A stretch of 50,270 bases of DNA from JAVEWJ01 sp034004605 (GCA_034004605.1 JAVEWJ010000005.1:1-50270); one strand, 5' to 3'. Positions 17,512-26,682 are shown, counted from the stretch's first letter. Notes: a model not told the origin generated them from the sequence alone. Made by a program: numbers and translations.

Positions 17512-18813
17512 TTATAAATCCGATAGAGCGGAAAGAATTTCTTTGTGTTTTTCGGGGCTTAGAATTTTTGAAAATCCCATTTTTTCCGCTTCTTTAATTC
17601 TTTTGTCGAGATGCGGGATTTTTCGAAGTTCTCCAGAAAGGCCCATTTCTCCGAAAATTACCGTTTCGTTTGAGATTGGTTTCTTTAGAAGAGATGAAGT
17701 GATCGCACTTGCGACAGCAAGATCCGATGCCGGTTCTTTGAGTTTTATTCCGCCCACCACATTTACAAACACATCTTGGTTTTGAAGATTTAGTTTTGCG
17801 TGTTTTTCAAGAATTGCTATAAGTATTTGCAAGCGATTTAGGTCAAAGCCTGTGGCGGTTCTTTTGGGAAAACCGAAGTTTGAGGTTGTTGTAAGTGCCT
17901 GAACTTCCACCGTGAATGGTCTGTTTCCCTCCATTGCGACTGTTATTGCGCTTCCGTGTGCGTTTTTTTTGCGGCCTTCGAGGAATTGTTCCGATGGATT
18001 TTTTATTTCTTTAAGTCCCTTTTCGTTCATTTCGAAAATTCCCACCTCATTGCATGATCCAAAGCGATTTTTTGAAGACCTTAGTAGCCTGAATTGTTGA
18101 AAGCGGTCACCTTCGAGTGAAATTACGGTGTCTACCAGGTGTTCGAGAACCCTGGGCCCCGCCAAATTGCCGTCTTTTGTGACGTGTCCGATTATAATGA
18201 TTGCGCTGTTTGCTGTTTTTGCCGTTTCAAGCAGTCGCTCGGTGCAATATTTTATTTGAGTGATAGAGCCGGAATTTGCTTGAATGTCGAGTGATGAAAT
18301 AACTTGAATTGAATCGATGATGGTAAGTTTGGGTTTCTCGGTTTTCATCGTTTCAATTATCGTTTCAAGGTTGTATTCGGAAAGAGCCAGAAGATTTTCT
18401 TCGTTTATATTAAGTCTTTGCGCTCGGTTTGCGATTTGTTCCAAGGATTCTTCGCCTGAAAACATCAAAACTTTATGGGACTTTGCGATTTTTCCGGCTA
18501 TTTGCAGTGTGAGAGTGGATTTGCCGATTCCAGGTTCCCCGGAAAAAAGTATAAGAGTGGAAGGTACAATTCCGCCTCCGAGTACCCTATCGAATTCGGA
18601 AATTTTGGTTTCATATCTTGTGAAATCGCTTTTTACGAAGTTTAATTTTTGAGGAGATTTCGGGGATATTTTTGTTGAGAGTTTTCTCGGTGTTATTGAA
18701 ATCGTTTCCTGTTCAAACGAATTCCATGCTTCGCAGGAAGGGCATTTTCCGACCCATTTTGGACTCTCGGCTCCACATTCTTTACAAGTGTATTTAGTTT
18801 TTTCTTTCAGCAT
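17512..18813 (-). CDS. radA: DNA repair protein RadA
   Basis: RadA (Sms) is a RecA-like helicase that drives branch migration in recombination repair. The 433 residues contain a four-Cys zinc finger (Cys10, 13, 24, 27), the RecA core with Walker A GEPGIGKST, the RadA-specific KNRFG motif, and the C-terminal Lon-protease-like domain without the catalytic pair. It overlaps the upstream glycosyltransferase gene by 20 bases, so the two are translated from one mRNA. Confidence 0.97.
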   Translation of the reverse strand: MLKEKTKYTCKECGAESPKWVGKCPSCEAWNSFEQETISITPRKLSTKISPKSPQKLNFVKSDFTRYETKISEFDRVLGGGIVPSTLILFSGEPGIGKSTLTLQIAGKIAKSHKVLMFSGEESLEQIANRAQRLNINEENLLALSEYNLETIIETMKTEKPKLTIIDSIQVISSLDIQANSGSITQIKYCTERLLETAKTANSAIIIIGHVTKDGNLAGPRVLEHLVDTVISLEGDRFQQFRLLRSSKNRFGSCNEVGIFEMNEKGLKEIKNPSEQFLEGRKKNAHGSAITVAMEGNRPFTVEVQALTTTSNFGFPKRTATGFDLNRLQILIAILEKHAKLNLQNQDVFVNVVGGIKLKEPASDLAVASAITSSLLKKPISNETVIFGEMGLSGELRKIPHLDKRIKEAEKMGFSKILSPEKHKEILSALSDL

Positions 18814-19936
18814 TTTTGATCGTTTTTAAGTATAATTCTTCATGGGCCTTTGCCATTGTTTTTGCGTCGAAAAATTCGATGGCTCGAAGAAATCCTTTTC
18901 CCGCCATTTTGTTTCTTATCTCCGGGTATTTAATTAGTTTAATCAGTGCGTTTTCAAGTGCTTTGACATTTTGAGAGGGGACAAGAATTCCTGTTTCTTT
19001 GTCTACGATTATTTCAGGAATTCCGCCTGCGATAGTGCCGATTACCGGCAGTGGAGTGAGCATTGCTTCCACGTTTACCAGACCGAAGGCTTCCCTTAAA
19101 GATGGTAAAACAAAGATATCTGATGATTTGTAGACTTTATATATGTTTGGCATTTTCCCAAGCAAAATCGTGTGATTTTCGAGATGAAGTTGTTTTATCA
19201 GTTTTTCCAGATTTTCTCTGTCTTTTCCTTCTCCTGCGAAGACGAATTTGACATTCGGATAGCGTTTTGTGATTTCCGGGATTGCGTTTATCAGATATTT
19301 TTGGCCTTTTCTTTCATGAAGCTCGGCGACGCAAAGTACGATCAATGTGTCTTTTTTGGCCTTGAATAGTTGTTCTTTTATTTCGTTCCGTTCTTCCTCC
19401 ATGAATCTTAGAAGTTGAGATCTCCAAAGGGTGGTGTCTATTCCGTTGTGAATTACTCTGAGTTTTTTTGAAATTCTTGGATAAAGTTTTTGCATCAGAA
19501 GTTTATTTTCGTTTGAAACGGTAATAATTTTGGAGATTTTGTTGAAACTTCTTTTTTTGATTATTCTTTTTAAGGCGGACACCTTGAATGGATCGTGTTC
19601 GGTTGTGATAATCGGGATGTCTTTGATTGCGGAAAAGGCCATGCGTCCTGCTACGGGGTTCCAGAGCTGTATGTGAATCAGATCGGGCTTTTCCGTTTTA
19701 ATGATTTTTCTTAGGTTTGTATAGTGTCTTAAGTCGTGTTTGTGAATTACTTTTTGCCTGATTACTTTGATTCCTTCGTTTTCTATTTTCGATGCGATTT
19801 TGTCCAGAGTTTTGTATGCGGAAAGAACGACAATCGGTGTAAAAAGCTCTTTATTTAGGAATTTAACAAGCAAATAGAGCTGATTTTCAGCTCCTCCTGT
19901 TTGAGGTGTGTCTGTGTAAAATAATATTTTTTTCAT
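18794..19936 (-). CDS. GT4-type glycosyltransferase (GT-B fold)
   Basis: A 380-residue retaining glycosyltransferase with two Rossmann domains. The N-half starts KILFYTDTPQTGGAENQLY; the C-half has the donor site pattern LPSLREAFGLVNVEAM, an E-x7-E motif, then GTIAGGIPEIIVD and ETGILVP. HNGID before the C-domain is also typical. The acceptor cannot be told from sequence; cell-surface glycan or lipid glycosylation is the usual role. The gene overlaps radA by 20 bases. Confidence 0.92.
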   Translation of the reverse strand: MKKILFYTDTPQTGGAENQLYLLVKFLNKELFTPIVVLSAYKTLDKIASKIENEGIKVIRQKVIHKHDLRHYTNLRKIIKTEKPDLIHIQLWNPVAGRMAFSAIKDIPIITTEHDPFKVSALKRIIKKRSFNKISKIITVSNENKLLMQKLYPRISKKLRVIHNGIDTTLWRSQLLRFMEEERNEIKEQLFKAKKDTLIVLCVAELHERKGQKYLINAIPEITKRYPNVKFVFAGEGKDRENLEKLIKQLHLENHTILLGKMPNIYKVYKSSDIFVLPSLREAFGLVNVEAMLTPLPVIGTIAGGIPEIIVDKETGILVPSQNVKALENALIKLIKYPEIRNKMAGKGFLRAIEFFDAKTMAKAHEELYLKTIKNAERKN

Positions 19937-19993
19937 GTTTAAAGAATGGCATTTTTTAATTTGCTTTGCAAGACTGCGGGATTGAAAAATTTC

Positions 19994-21205
19994 TTAAATG
20001 CTTTTGCCTGCAATGTATCCAGTAGCCCAAGCGGCCTCAAGATTGAATCCGCCTGTGAATCCGTCGATATTTAAGACTTCGCCTGTGAAATAGAGGTTTT
20101 TTACGAGTTTTGATTCCATGGTCTTTGGATCAATTTCTTTCGTGTCTATGCCTCCCGCGGTGACGAATTCTTCACCGGTTAATCTGTCTGTAATGGGTAA
20201 TTTAAGATTTTTTAATATTTCAGTGCTACGGTTTATTTCTTTTTTGCCTGTTTCAAGGGCTTTTTTGTGTGATGGAGAAAGTTTTTTTGCCAGTGATTTT
20301 GGTAAATATTCCGCTAGAATACTTGTAAATTCCGCTTTGTTATCTTTGCACTTTTGTAAAATTTCTTTTTGTAATTCTTCGAATTTTTTATCGGGAAAAA
20401 AGTCGATTTTTAAAGTTGCCGGTTTTTCATTTGATATTTCGTCGAATGCGGACATTGCGCTTAATGCGAAAACTGCGGGTCCGCTTACTCCTTTGTGTGT
20501 GAAAAGAAAATCTCCAGTTTTTTCGTAGGTGTTTTGTGTTTTTAAGGTAAGGTGTTTGTCTTTAAAACTTATTCCTGCAAAGTTTTTTGTTTGTTCGCTA
20601 ATTAGTGAATATAGGCTTCCTCTTGGCTCAATTACCGCGTGTCCGAATTTTTTTGCCGTTTTGTATCCGATTTCTTCAATTTGGCGTTTTACATCGTATT
20701 TTCCGCCACAGCTTATTATTAGTTTTTTCGTTGAAATTTGTGTTGTTTTTTCTCCGTCAAATGTTTCTACTAGAAATTTTTCTTTGTGTCTTTCGATGTT
20801 TTGAACGTGGCTATTTAATGAAATTTTTGTGTTTGCGAGGATTTTTTCAAAAACTTGTAAGATGTCTTTTGCTTTGTTTGAAACCGGAAAGACCCTGCCA
20901 TTTGCCTCGGTTTTTAATGGGACGCCGTGGCTCTCAAACCAAGTCATTACTTTTTCTGGGGGGAATTCGTATAGGGCGTATTTGAGAAAATTTTTTGATC
21001 TTGGATAGTTTTTGAGCAATTCTTTTATATCTTTTTCATTGTTTGTAAGGTTGCATCTTCCGCCTCCGGTGATGAGAATTTTTTTGCCTATTTGATCGTA
21101 TTTTTCAATAATTGTTATTAGTGCTTTAGGGTCTTTTTCGAGTATTTGTGCGCTTGCCATAAGTCCTGAGGCACCGGCTCCTATGATTAAAATGTTTGTT
21201 TGCAT
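19994..21205 (-). CDS. NAD(P)/FAD-dependent oxidoreductase, HI0933/YhiN (BaiN-like) family
   Basis: A 403-residue flavoprotein. The N-terminal dinucleotide fold begins ILIIGAGASGLMAS, followed by the family signature GKKILITGGGRCNLTN, then RVFPVSNKAKD. The C-terminus has TGEVLNIDGFTGGFN and the closing WATGYIAG. The physiological substrate is not known for most members. It is transcribed away from the Y-family polymerase from an overlapping divergent promoter region. Confidence 0.93.
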   Translation of the reverse strand: MQTNILIIGAGASGLMASAQILEKDPKALITIIEKYDQIGKKILITGGGRCNLTNNEKDIKELLKNYPRSKNFLKYALYEFPPEKVMTWFESHGVPLKTEANGRVFPVSNKAKDILQVFEKILANTKISLNSHVQNIERHKEKFLVETFDGEKTTQISTKKLIISCGGKYDVKRQIEEIGYKTAKKFGHAVIEPRGSLYSLISEQTKNFAGISFKDKHLTLKTQNTYEKTGDFLFTHKGVSGPAVFALSAMSAFDEISNEKPATLKIDFFPDKKFEELQKEILQKCKDNKAEFTSILAEYLPKSLAKKLSPSHKKALETGKKEINRSTEILKNLKLPITDRLTGEEFVTAGGIDTKEIDPKTMESKLVKNLYFTGEVLNIDGFTGGFNLEAAWATGYIAGKSI

Positions 21206-21229
21206 TGTTTAAATGTCTTATTTAAGAGC

Positions 21230-21272
21230 ATTATACAATTTTCTTGACTTATTTGTGAACTTGAAATAATAT
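21230..21272. promoter_or_regulatory. overlapping divergent promoters (yhiN-like / Y-family polymerase)
   Basis: Plus strand: TTGACT (21244-21249), 17 bases, TAATAT (21267-21272). Minus strand: TTCACA (21254-21259), 18 bases, TATAAT (21230-21235). The two -35 boxes lie inside each other's promoters, so the polymerases should compete. The plus promoter puts transcription near 21279, which rules out the GTG at 21277 and points to ATG 21301 as the start of the polymerase gene. Confidence 0.7.
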
Positions 21273-21300
21273 TGGTGTGCAAATAATCACCATAATAAAA

Positions 21301-22512
21301 ATGAAGCTTATAGCTCATGTCGACGCTGATTCGTTTTATGTTTCTTGCGAAAGAGTGCGATCTCCCGGCCTTATCGGTAAGCCCGTTTGTGTGTTGGGCA
21401 ATCAGGGGGCAATCGTGATTGCTAGAAGTTATGAAGCGAAAAAGACGGGTGTAAAAGTTGGCACTCCCGTGTGGGAAGCTAAAAAAATGTATCCCGATAT
21501 GGTTTTTGTAAAACGTGACTTTCGTTGGTATTCGGTGTTGTCTGAGGCTATGCAAGATGTTCTTCATAAGTTTTCAGATACAATCGAATATTATTCCGTT
21601 GACGAAAGTTTTGTCGATTTGGGCGATTACAATGGTGATGTGCATAATTTAGCTGCGGAAATACAAAATGCCGTAAAACAAAATACGGGGCTTCCTGTGA
21701 GTGTGGGCATTTCACTCACAAAGACTTTGGCGAAAATAGCCTCGGATAAAAATAAGCCGCTTGGTATCTGTGTCGTTTTGAGGGACGACTTAAGCTTATT
21801 TTTGGCCGATACCTTGGTTTCTGAGGTATCCGGGATAGGGGTAAATCTTGAAAAAAGACTTACCCCTATCGGCATAGTGACGGCAAGAGATTTTGTTCAA
21901 AAAGATAGGATTTTTATAAAGAAAATTTTAAACAAGCCCGGGGAAGTTCTTTGGTATGAACTAAAGGGGAATTTTGTTCTTCCGGTGAGAAATGAGCGTC
22001 CGAGAAGAAAAGGTGTTTCAAGAGGGGGAAGTCTTTTTGGTGCGAAGTCCGAGAAAAATATCGTGTTTGCTTTTATGGTTCGGAATATAGAAAAACTTTG
22101 TGACGCTCTTTTGAAACAAAAACTGGAAATTAAAAATTTGGTTTTGTTTCTTGTTACCGACTCGGGTTTTTTTTTGAAAGGAGAAGGAATTTTGCTTGAT
22201 TTTACCAATTCTTTTTCTGTGATTTTAGAAGAATTCAAGGCTATTTTTTATCGTGTTTTTTCCGGGTTTTATAAATATAAAGGTCTTCATGTGATGGGTT
22301 TTAATATTCGGGATTTTTCACCAAAGCAGCTGTCAATTTTTGATTTTTCAGGTGAAAAAGGACGAAAAATGGATAAGATTCGCGAGAGTGTTTTAAAAAA
22401 GCATGGTCTTTTTGCCGTAAGATCGGCGAACACGGCTTATATCAACGATGTCTTTCGTGATGATGCCAGTAATTTTGAAATTTCGGATATGGATAAAAAA
22501 TTTTGTTTTTAA
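21301..22512 (+). CDS. Y-family DNA polymerase (UmuC/DinB-like)
   Basis: Error-prone translesion polymerase, 403 residues from ATG 21301. Catalytic acidic residues are visible in HVDADSFYVSCE and YSVDESFVDL; SVGISLTKTLAKIASDKNKP and the helix-hairpin-helix region follow, and a little-finger domain ends in DKIRESVLKKHG-like sequence. Overall it is closer to UmuC/ImpB than to classic DinB. No beta-clamp motif is obvious, although QLSIFDF near the end is a plausible one. The next gene, SRAP-like, starts 4 bases on, making a two-gene repair unit. No LexA-type box was found. Confidence 0.93.
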   Translation: MKLIAHVDADSFYVSCERVRSPGLIGKPVCVLGNQGAIVIARSYEAKKTGVKVGTPVWEAKKMYPDMVFVKRDFRWYSVLSEAMQDVLHKFSDTIEYYSVDESFVDLGDYNGDVHNLAAEIQNAVKQNTGLPVSVGISLTKTLAKIASDKNKPLGICVVLRDDLSLFLADTLVSEVSGIGVNLEKRLTPIGIVTARDFVQKDRIFIKKILNKPGEVLWYELKGNFVLPVRNERPRRKGVSRGGSLFGAKSEKNIVFAFMVRNIEKLCDALLKQKLEIKNLVLFLVTDSGFFLKGEGILLDFTNSFSVILEEFKAIFYRVFSGFYKYKGLHVMGFNIRDFSPKQLSIFDFSGEKGRKMDKIRESVLKKHGLFAVRSANTAYINDVFRDDASNFEISDMDKKFCF

Positions 22513-22516
22513 AAAT

Positions 22517-22963
22517 ATGTGTATTTCGGCTTTTAGATTTCCAAAATTTGAATTTTCCGATAAGACTTTGACAGAGAATAGTTTAAATGTGTCCGGCGAT
22601 GAGGTTTTGGTTCGTTTGGTTGATAAATATGCTTATTTGCCCGTGGGTTCTGCAAATGGCACTTTTCTTGCAAGGTGGGGAATGTGTCTTAAAAATTCAA
22701 AAACTCCTCTTAGGTTTTGCAGAAATGAATCTCTGGAGTCTGGAAAATGGGCTTCTTTTTCACCGACTATTGTGGAAATACCCGTCTGCTTGGCTCTTTC
22801 TATGGGCGTCTGGTTTCAGGTGCGAAAGGCAATTTCAGGTGTTTTAGTCGAAAATTTTTCTGGTGAACGATGTGTTTTTGTTTTAACTAAGCCATCTACT
22901 CATTATTTTGAGGTGATGACAGGATCTAAAAGAATGCCTGTTTTGATAAATCAAATTTTATAG
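22517..22963 (+). CDS. SRAP-like (SOS response-associated peptidase/HMCES-like) protein with degenerate active site
   Basis: A 148-residue protein read as a short SRAP homologue by motif order: MC at the N-terminus (Cys2 would form the DNA-protein crosslink after Met removal), ARWGM (52-56, compare MRWGL), RNE (69-71, compare NARxE), a Trp at 99 (compare FYEW) and KRMPVL (138-143, compare HxRMPVI). By this alignment only Cys2 remains of the canonical set; the Asn is Phe67, the Glu is Val98 and the His is Ser137. SRAP proteins protect abasic sites. Starting at ATG 22517 rather than further upstream is what places Cys at position 2. Coupled to the translesion polymerase. Confidence 0.62.
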   Translation: MCISAFRFPKFEFSDKTLTENSLNVSGDEVLVRLVDKYAYLPVGSANGTFLARWGMCLKNSKTPLRFCRNESLESGKWASFSPTIVEIPVCLALSMGVWFQVRKAISGVLVENFSGERCVFVLTKPSTHYFEVMTGSKRMPVLINQIL

Positions 22964-22971
22964 TGTAAAAT
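22943..22971 (+). promoter_or_regulatory. promoter of SPFH-domain gene
   Basis: TTGATA (22943-22948), 17 bases, TAAAAT (22966-22971), about 29 bases before the ATG at 23000. The -35 lies inside the end of the SRAP-like gene. Confidence 0.65.
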
Positions 22972-22999
22972 TTGGTAAAATTTAATAAATTTATAAAAA

Positions 23000-23788
23000 A
23001 TGAGAACAAACGCATTTGGTTTTAAAAAAATTGTATTGTTTTTTGTTTTGATAATTGTGGCTTGGGGCTTGTTTTCAGGTTTTGGAATTGTGCCTGCGGG
23101 ATATAGGGGAGTTCATTTGAGATTTTCTGCGGTTACGGGAAAAATTTTCAATGAAGGTCTTTATTTTAAAATTCCTTTTATTGAAGATGTAAAACTAATG
23201 TCTATTAAAATTGTGAAAATGTCTGCAACTTCTGATGCAGCTTCAAGTGATCTTCAGACTGTAGCTTCGACAATTGCGGTAAATTATCATCTTGAGCCTT
23301 CAAGAACGGCTTATGTATACCAAAATATAGGCAGAGATTATGAGTCTTCTCTTATTGCACCGGCTATTCAAGAGATCATTAAGGCAACTTCCGCTACATT
23401 TACGGCAGAACAGTTGATTACAAAAAGGACGGAAGTTCGCGAGGCAATGAAAAAGGCTCTCGAAACAAAACTTAGTAGACACGGAGTTATTATCGATGAA
23501 TTTAATATAGAAAATTTTCAATTCAGCGAATCTTTTAATGTAGCTGTAGAAGCTAAAGTTTCAGCAGAACAGCAAGCCCTTGCAGCAAAAAACAAACTTG
23601 AACAGATAAAATTTGAGGCTCAGCAAAAAATTGAGTCTGCAAAAGGTAGCGCGGAAGCTATAAGAATTGAATCTGAAGCCTTGTTTGAAAATCCGGCTGT
23701 TCTTCAGCTTCGAGCTATTGAAAAATGGGATGGTGTACTTCCGAAAGTTACAGGAGAAGCTGTACCGTTTATCAACGTACTTGAATAG
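23000..23788 (+). CDS. prohibitin/SPFH-domain membrane protein
   Basis: A 262-residue protein with an N-terminal membrane helix (about 9-30), then the SPFH/band 7 domain starting IVPAGYRGVHLRF, with LYFKIPFIEDV and TKRTEVREAM, and a C-terminal coiled coil rich in Ala/Glu (EAKVSAEQQALAAKN). Prohibitin-like proteins form large membrane-bound rings; in bacteria HflC/HflK or flotillin relatives modulate membrane proteases. No partner gene is adjacent. The tail after the coil (LQLRAIEKWDGVLP) is typical of the prohibitin group. Confidence 0.92.
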   Translation: MRTNAFGFKKIVLFFVLIIVAWGLFSGFGIVPAGYRGVHLRFSAVTGKIFNEGLYFKIPFIEDVKLMSIKIVKMSATSDAASSDLQTVASTIAVNYHLEPSRTAYVYQNIGRDYESSLIAPAIQEIIKATSATFTAEQLITKRTEVREAMKKALETKLSRHGVIIDEFNIENFQFSESFNVAVEAKVSAEQQALAAKNKLEQIKFEAQQKIESAKGSAEAIRIESEALFENPAVLQLRAIEKWDGVLPKVTGEAVPFINVLE

Positions 23789-23791
23789 CTT

Positions 23792-24670
23792 TTACTTATA
23801 AGTCTTCGTTTTTGTGTCAATTAAAAGCCCTTTGTGGTCCGATTCCATTTTTTTTGTAATTGCTATATTTATGGGGAAGTTTGCAAGTGCGTGATCTATC
23901 GGAATGTACCAAGGTTTGAGCGTGCCCCAAGTGTAGTTGTTTTTTTCAAAATATTTTTGGAAATGTTTTCTGAAAGTGCCGGAAAAAATCGTGTTGTTGA
24001 AATCGCCGACGATAATAAATTTTTCGCCTTCAAGTGAGTTTATGTAGTCGTTAATTTGTGAAAAATATTGTAGATTTATTTGTCGTTTTTCCGGGGTAAT
24101 GGGGTCCATTGCGTGTAGTCCGATAAGGGTGAACTCTGGGAATTTTGCGCTTATGAATTTCGGTATTGTTTCGTTGTGAACTTTTACTTCTTCGGCTTTG
24201 ATTTTTGAAAAAAGTACAAAAGAGTTCGGCCCTTCGTTTAATTCTATAATTGGGTCTTTAAGTTGAGTCGTTAATTCTGAAATAAGAGATTTGTTGGCTT
24301 CCACAAGGAAAACTATGTCGGTGGAATTTTTTAATATTTCTTTAACGATTTGTTCATGTTTTTCTGTATAATAGTAAGTGTTCATATAAAAAATATCGGG
24401 TTTTATATTTTCGGAGATGAAAGTTGCCGGAAAAACCAAATTTCCGAGAAATATCGAATAACTGAATGCGATAATTAAAATGATAAAATTTTTGTAAAAA
24501 ATGGAAATTATTGCAATAATGCAAAGTAGTAGCAGATATTGAAGTTGAAAATGAGAGAAAAGATCGAAAATGAAGAAGTATTTGCTAAATATTAGTGTAG
24601 AAAAAGATAAAATAATTAGAAGAATCGTTAGGGGTAAAATTATTTTTGGTACAAAATTTTTCAGATTCAT
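23792..24670 (-). CDS. membrane-anchored endonuclease/exonuclease/phosphatase (EEP) family protein
   Basis: A 292-residue protein. Residues about 10-95 form three or so membrane helices; the rest is an EEP domain with FLVEAN (metal-binding Glu), IGLHAMDP, GDFNNTIFS, PIDHALAN and SDHKGLLID (catalytic His). EEP enzymes cleave phosphodiesters in nucleic acids or lipids; the domain should face outside. A surface nuclease feeding nucleotide uptake is one possibility in an organism expected to lack de novo nucleotide synthesis, but this is inference. It diverges from the next gene with only 6 bases between start codons. Confidence 0.88.
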   Translation of the reverse strand: MNLKNFVPKIILPLTILLIILSFSTLIFSKYFFIFDLFSHFQLQYLLLLCIIAIISIFYKNFIILIIAFSYSIFLGNLVFPATFISENIKPDIFYMNTYYYTEKHEQIVKEILKNSTDIVFLVEANKSLISELTTQLKDPIIELNEGPNSFVLFSKIKAEEVKVHNETIPKFISAKFPEFTLIGLHAMDPITPEKRQINLQYFSQINDYINSLEGEKFIIVGDFNNTIFSGTFRKHFQKYFEKNNYTWGTLKPWYIPIDHALANFPINIAITKKMESDHKGLLIDTKTKTYK

Positions 24671-24676
24671 AAATAA

Positions 24677-25450
24677 ATGATTATGCAGTTCTCATTATTT
24701 GAAGCAAACAGTTCTGGGTTAAATTCTAAAGATGGTGAAAAGGTTCTTTTTTTGGATACTGAGACAACTGACAATTCGGAAGACGCAAGGCTTGTTCAGT
24801 TGGCTTATAAAAACATGGCGACGAAAGAAGTGGTAAATGAATTTTTTAAACCTCCCGTTGCAATTTCTATTGATGCGATGTCTGTTAGCCATATTACCAA
24901 TAAAATGGTTTCAGACAAGCCCGATTTTTTAAGTTCCGATTCTCGAAAAAAGCTTATAGGTTTGTTGAGTGATCATGTTCTTGTTGCTCACAATGCGCCT
25001 TTTGATATTCGTGTGCTAAAAAATGAAGGAGTTGTTGTATATTCTTCAATTGATACGCTTAGGGTGGCTCGTCATTTAATAGAAAGTGAAAGTTATAAGC
25101 TTCAATATTTGAGGTATTTACTGGACATTGAGGTGAATGCTGTTGCTCATGATGCGTTTTCTGATGTACTTGTGCTTGAAAGACTTTATTATCATTTGGA
25201 AGATCTTATGAAGGTGAAGTTTGATATTCAAAATCGTTTTGAGATGCTTAAAAAGATGATTGAGCTTTCAAAAACGCCGGTTCTTATTCCTTCTTTGAAT
25301 TTCGGTAAATATCGTGGTAAAACTTTCAATGAAATTGTAAGAATAGATAGGCCATATTTGGAATGGTTGCTTAGTTCTGAGTATTCAAAGTCTGAACATG
25401 AGCAAAATGAGGACTTGCTTTATACAATTTCCGAAAATTTAAAAAAATAA
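24677..25450 (+). CDS. DEDD exonuclease, exodeoxyribonuclease X-like
   Basis: A 257-residue 3'-5' exonuclease. The DnaQ-type domain has Exo I VLFLDTETTD, Exo II VAHNAPFDIRVL and Exo III with HDAFSDVLVLERL (His and Asp of the DEDDh class). The C-terminal 50 residues carry FGKYRGKTFNEI and PYLEWLLSSEYS, the small domain found at the end of ExoX-like proteins. Start may be ATG 24677 or ATG 24683. The start codon faces the EEP gene's start 6 bases away, so each promoter must lie within the other's coding sequence. Confidence 0.9.
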   Translation: MIMQFSLFEANSSGLNSKDGEKVLFLDTETTDNSEDARLVQLAYKNMATKEVVNEFFKPPVAISIDAMSVSHITNKMVSDKPDFLSSDSRKKLIGLLSDHVLVAHNAPFDIRVLKNEGVVVYSSIDTLRVARHLIESESYKLQYLRYLLDIEVNAVAHDAFSDVLVLERLYYHLEDLMKVKFDIQNRFEMLKKMIELSKTPVLIPSLNFGKYRGKTFNEIVRIDRPYLEWLLSSEYSKSEHEQNEDLLYTISENLKK

Positions 25451-25453
25451 TTT

Positions 25454-25942
25454 ATGAACAAATCAAAATTTTATTTATTTCTGCTTTTTTTGGGACTGGT
25501 GATTTTTTCTTATAATTATTGGGGTGATTTTGTTAAAACAAATGTTTTTGATAGTTTTTTTGCTAAAGAAGATGTCGTCGAGAATGATTATTCTTGGCTT
25601 TCTACATATGATGAATCAAATAAAAAGGTTCTTCGTGCTCTTCCTGAAGAACAGTTGCATGATGATAATGTTAATAATACGTTTTCGGATCAAGTGAAGG
25701 AAGTGCTTTCTGAGAAAACGGAAAAAGAAAGATTTGTAGATGCTACATATAAGGCTTCTTGTTTGGTCTTTTCGGCAAATGGTGTTTTTACGCAGGAACT
25801 TGAGAAAAAGACCATGAAGGCGTTTGAAAATGAGGGCTTTTCACCCGAAGATAAGGTTCAAATGGATGAGCTTATCGCTAGATATAAGGATGATGTTGAT
25901 TATTTGAAAGCCGTTCTTATGGCTTCGGAGCATTGTAAATGA
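25454..25942 (+). CDS. small single-pass membrane protein, unknown function
   Basis: A 162-residue protein not recognised as a family. Residues about 6-24 are a membrane helix (FYLFLLFLGLVIFSYNYW); the remainder is charged and helical with two cysteines (residues about 98 and 161). It starts 3 bases after the exonuclease and overlaps the next gene by an ATGA junction, so it is part of a repair-gene operon. Confidence 0.72.
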   Translation: MNKSKFYLFLLFLGLVIFSYNYWGDFVKTNVFDSFFAKEDVVENDYSWLSTYDESNKKVLRALPEEQLHDDNVNNTFSDQVKEVLSEKTEKERFVDATYKASCLVFSANGVFTQELEKKTMKAFENEGFSPEDKVQMDELIARYKDDVDYLKAVLMASEHCK

Positions 25943-26682
25943 TTATTATGACTAATTTGGATCAAAAATGGCTTGATGAGCTGGATTTTTTACATCGGCA
26001 TGAAAAAATAAAAGAAATACTTGATAGGAAAATAGCTCTTTTCAGAGCCAATTTTGAATTGAATGGGGATATTGATTTGTTTTTGGAACTTGTATATTGC
26101 CTTCTTACGGCTCAAACGAAATTTATAAGTGCCGCTTCTGTAGTGGAAGAGCTTAAATATGATGAAAGTTTTGAAATTCGGCTTTTTTCTTCTTCCGATG
26201 AGGATTTGTTCAGTTTTTTAATGCCAATTTTAAGAAAAAACATAATTCGTTTTCATAATAATAAGGCAAAAAATATCGTTTATGCGAGAAATTTATTTAT
26301 AAAAAATAGAAAATATTTGCTTCGAGAAAAACTTTTATCTTTTGATGATAATTTTGAGAAAAGAAGTTGGCTTATTGATAATGTTCTTGGTCTTTCCTAT
26401 AAAGAGGCTAGTCATTTTCTTAGAAATATTGGTTTTGGAAAAGATTTGGCAATTTTGGATAGGCATGTGCTTAGAACTTTAAAATATATTGGTCTTATTG
26501 ATGAGGTCCCGGAAGTTTTGAATAAGATTGTGTATTTGAAAAATGAAGAAGTGCTTCGAGATTTTTCTAAATTTTTAGGAATATCAATGGAAAGACTGGA
26601 TTTTTTATTATTTGCTTTGAGTAAAAAAAGCATTGAAGGGGAGAATGTTTCGGTTTTTGAATTGATTGAGGGCCTTAAGTAG
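25939..26682 (+). CDS. ogg: 8-oxoguanine DNA glycosylase/AP lyase, Ogg2-like
   Basis: HhH-GPD base-excision enzyme, 247 residues. LGLSYKEASHFLRNIGFG contains the helix-hairpin-helix and the expected catalytic Lys (in SYKEASH); ILDRHVLR holds the catalytic Asp. The early VYCLLTAQTKF also fits the archaeal-type Ogg2 group. It removes oxidised guanine and nicks the strand. The start is ATG 25939 in an ATGA overlap with the previous gene; ATG 25948 is possible. Its last 8 bases overlap the convergent transglycosylase gene. Confidence 0.9.
   Translation: MIIMTNLDQKWLDELDFLHRHEKIKEILDRKIALFRANFELNGDIDLFLELVYCLLTAQTKFISAASVVEELKYDESFEIRLFSSSDEDLFSFLMPILRKNIIRFHNNKAKNIVYARNLFIKNRKYLLREKLLSFDDNFEKRSWLIDNVLGLSYKEASHFLRNIGFGKDLAILDRHVLRTLKYIGLIDEVPEVLNKIVYLKNEEVLRDFSKFLGISMERLDFLLFALSKKSIEGENVSVFELIEGLK

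Noticed and set aside
21206..21300. LexA-type SOS box before the Y-family polymerase
   Set aside because: No CTG-N10-CAG or GAAC-N4-GTTC dyad was found by eye.
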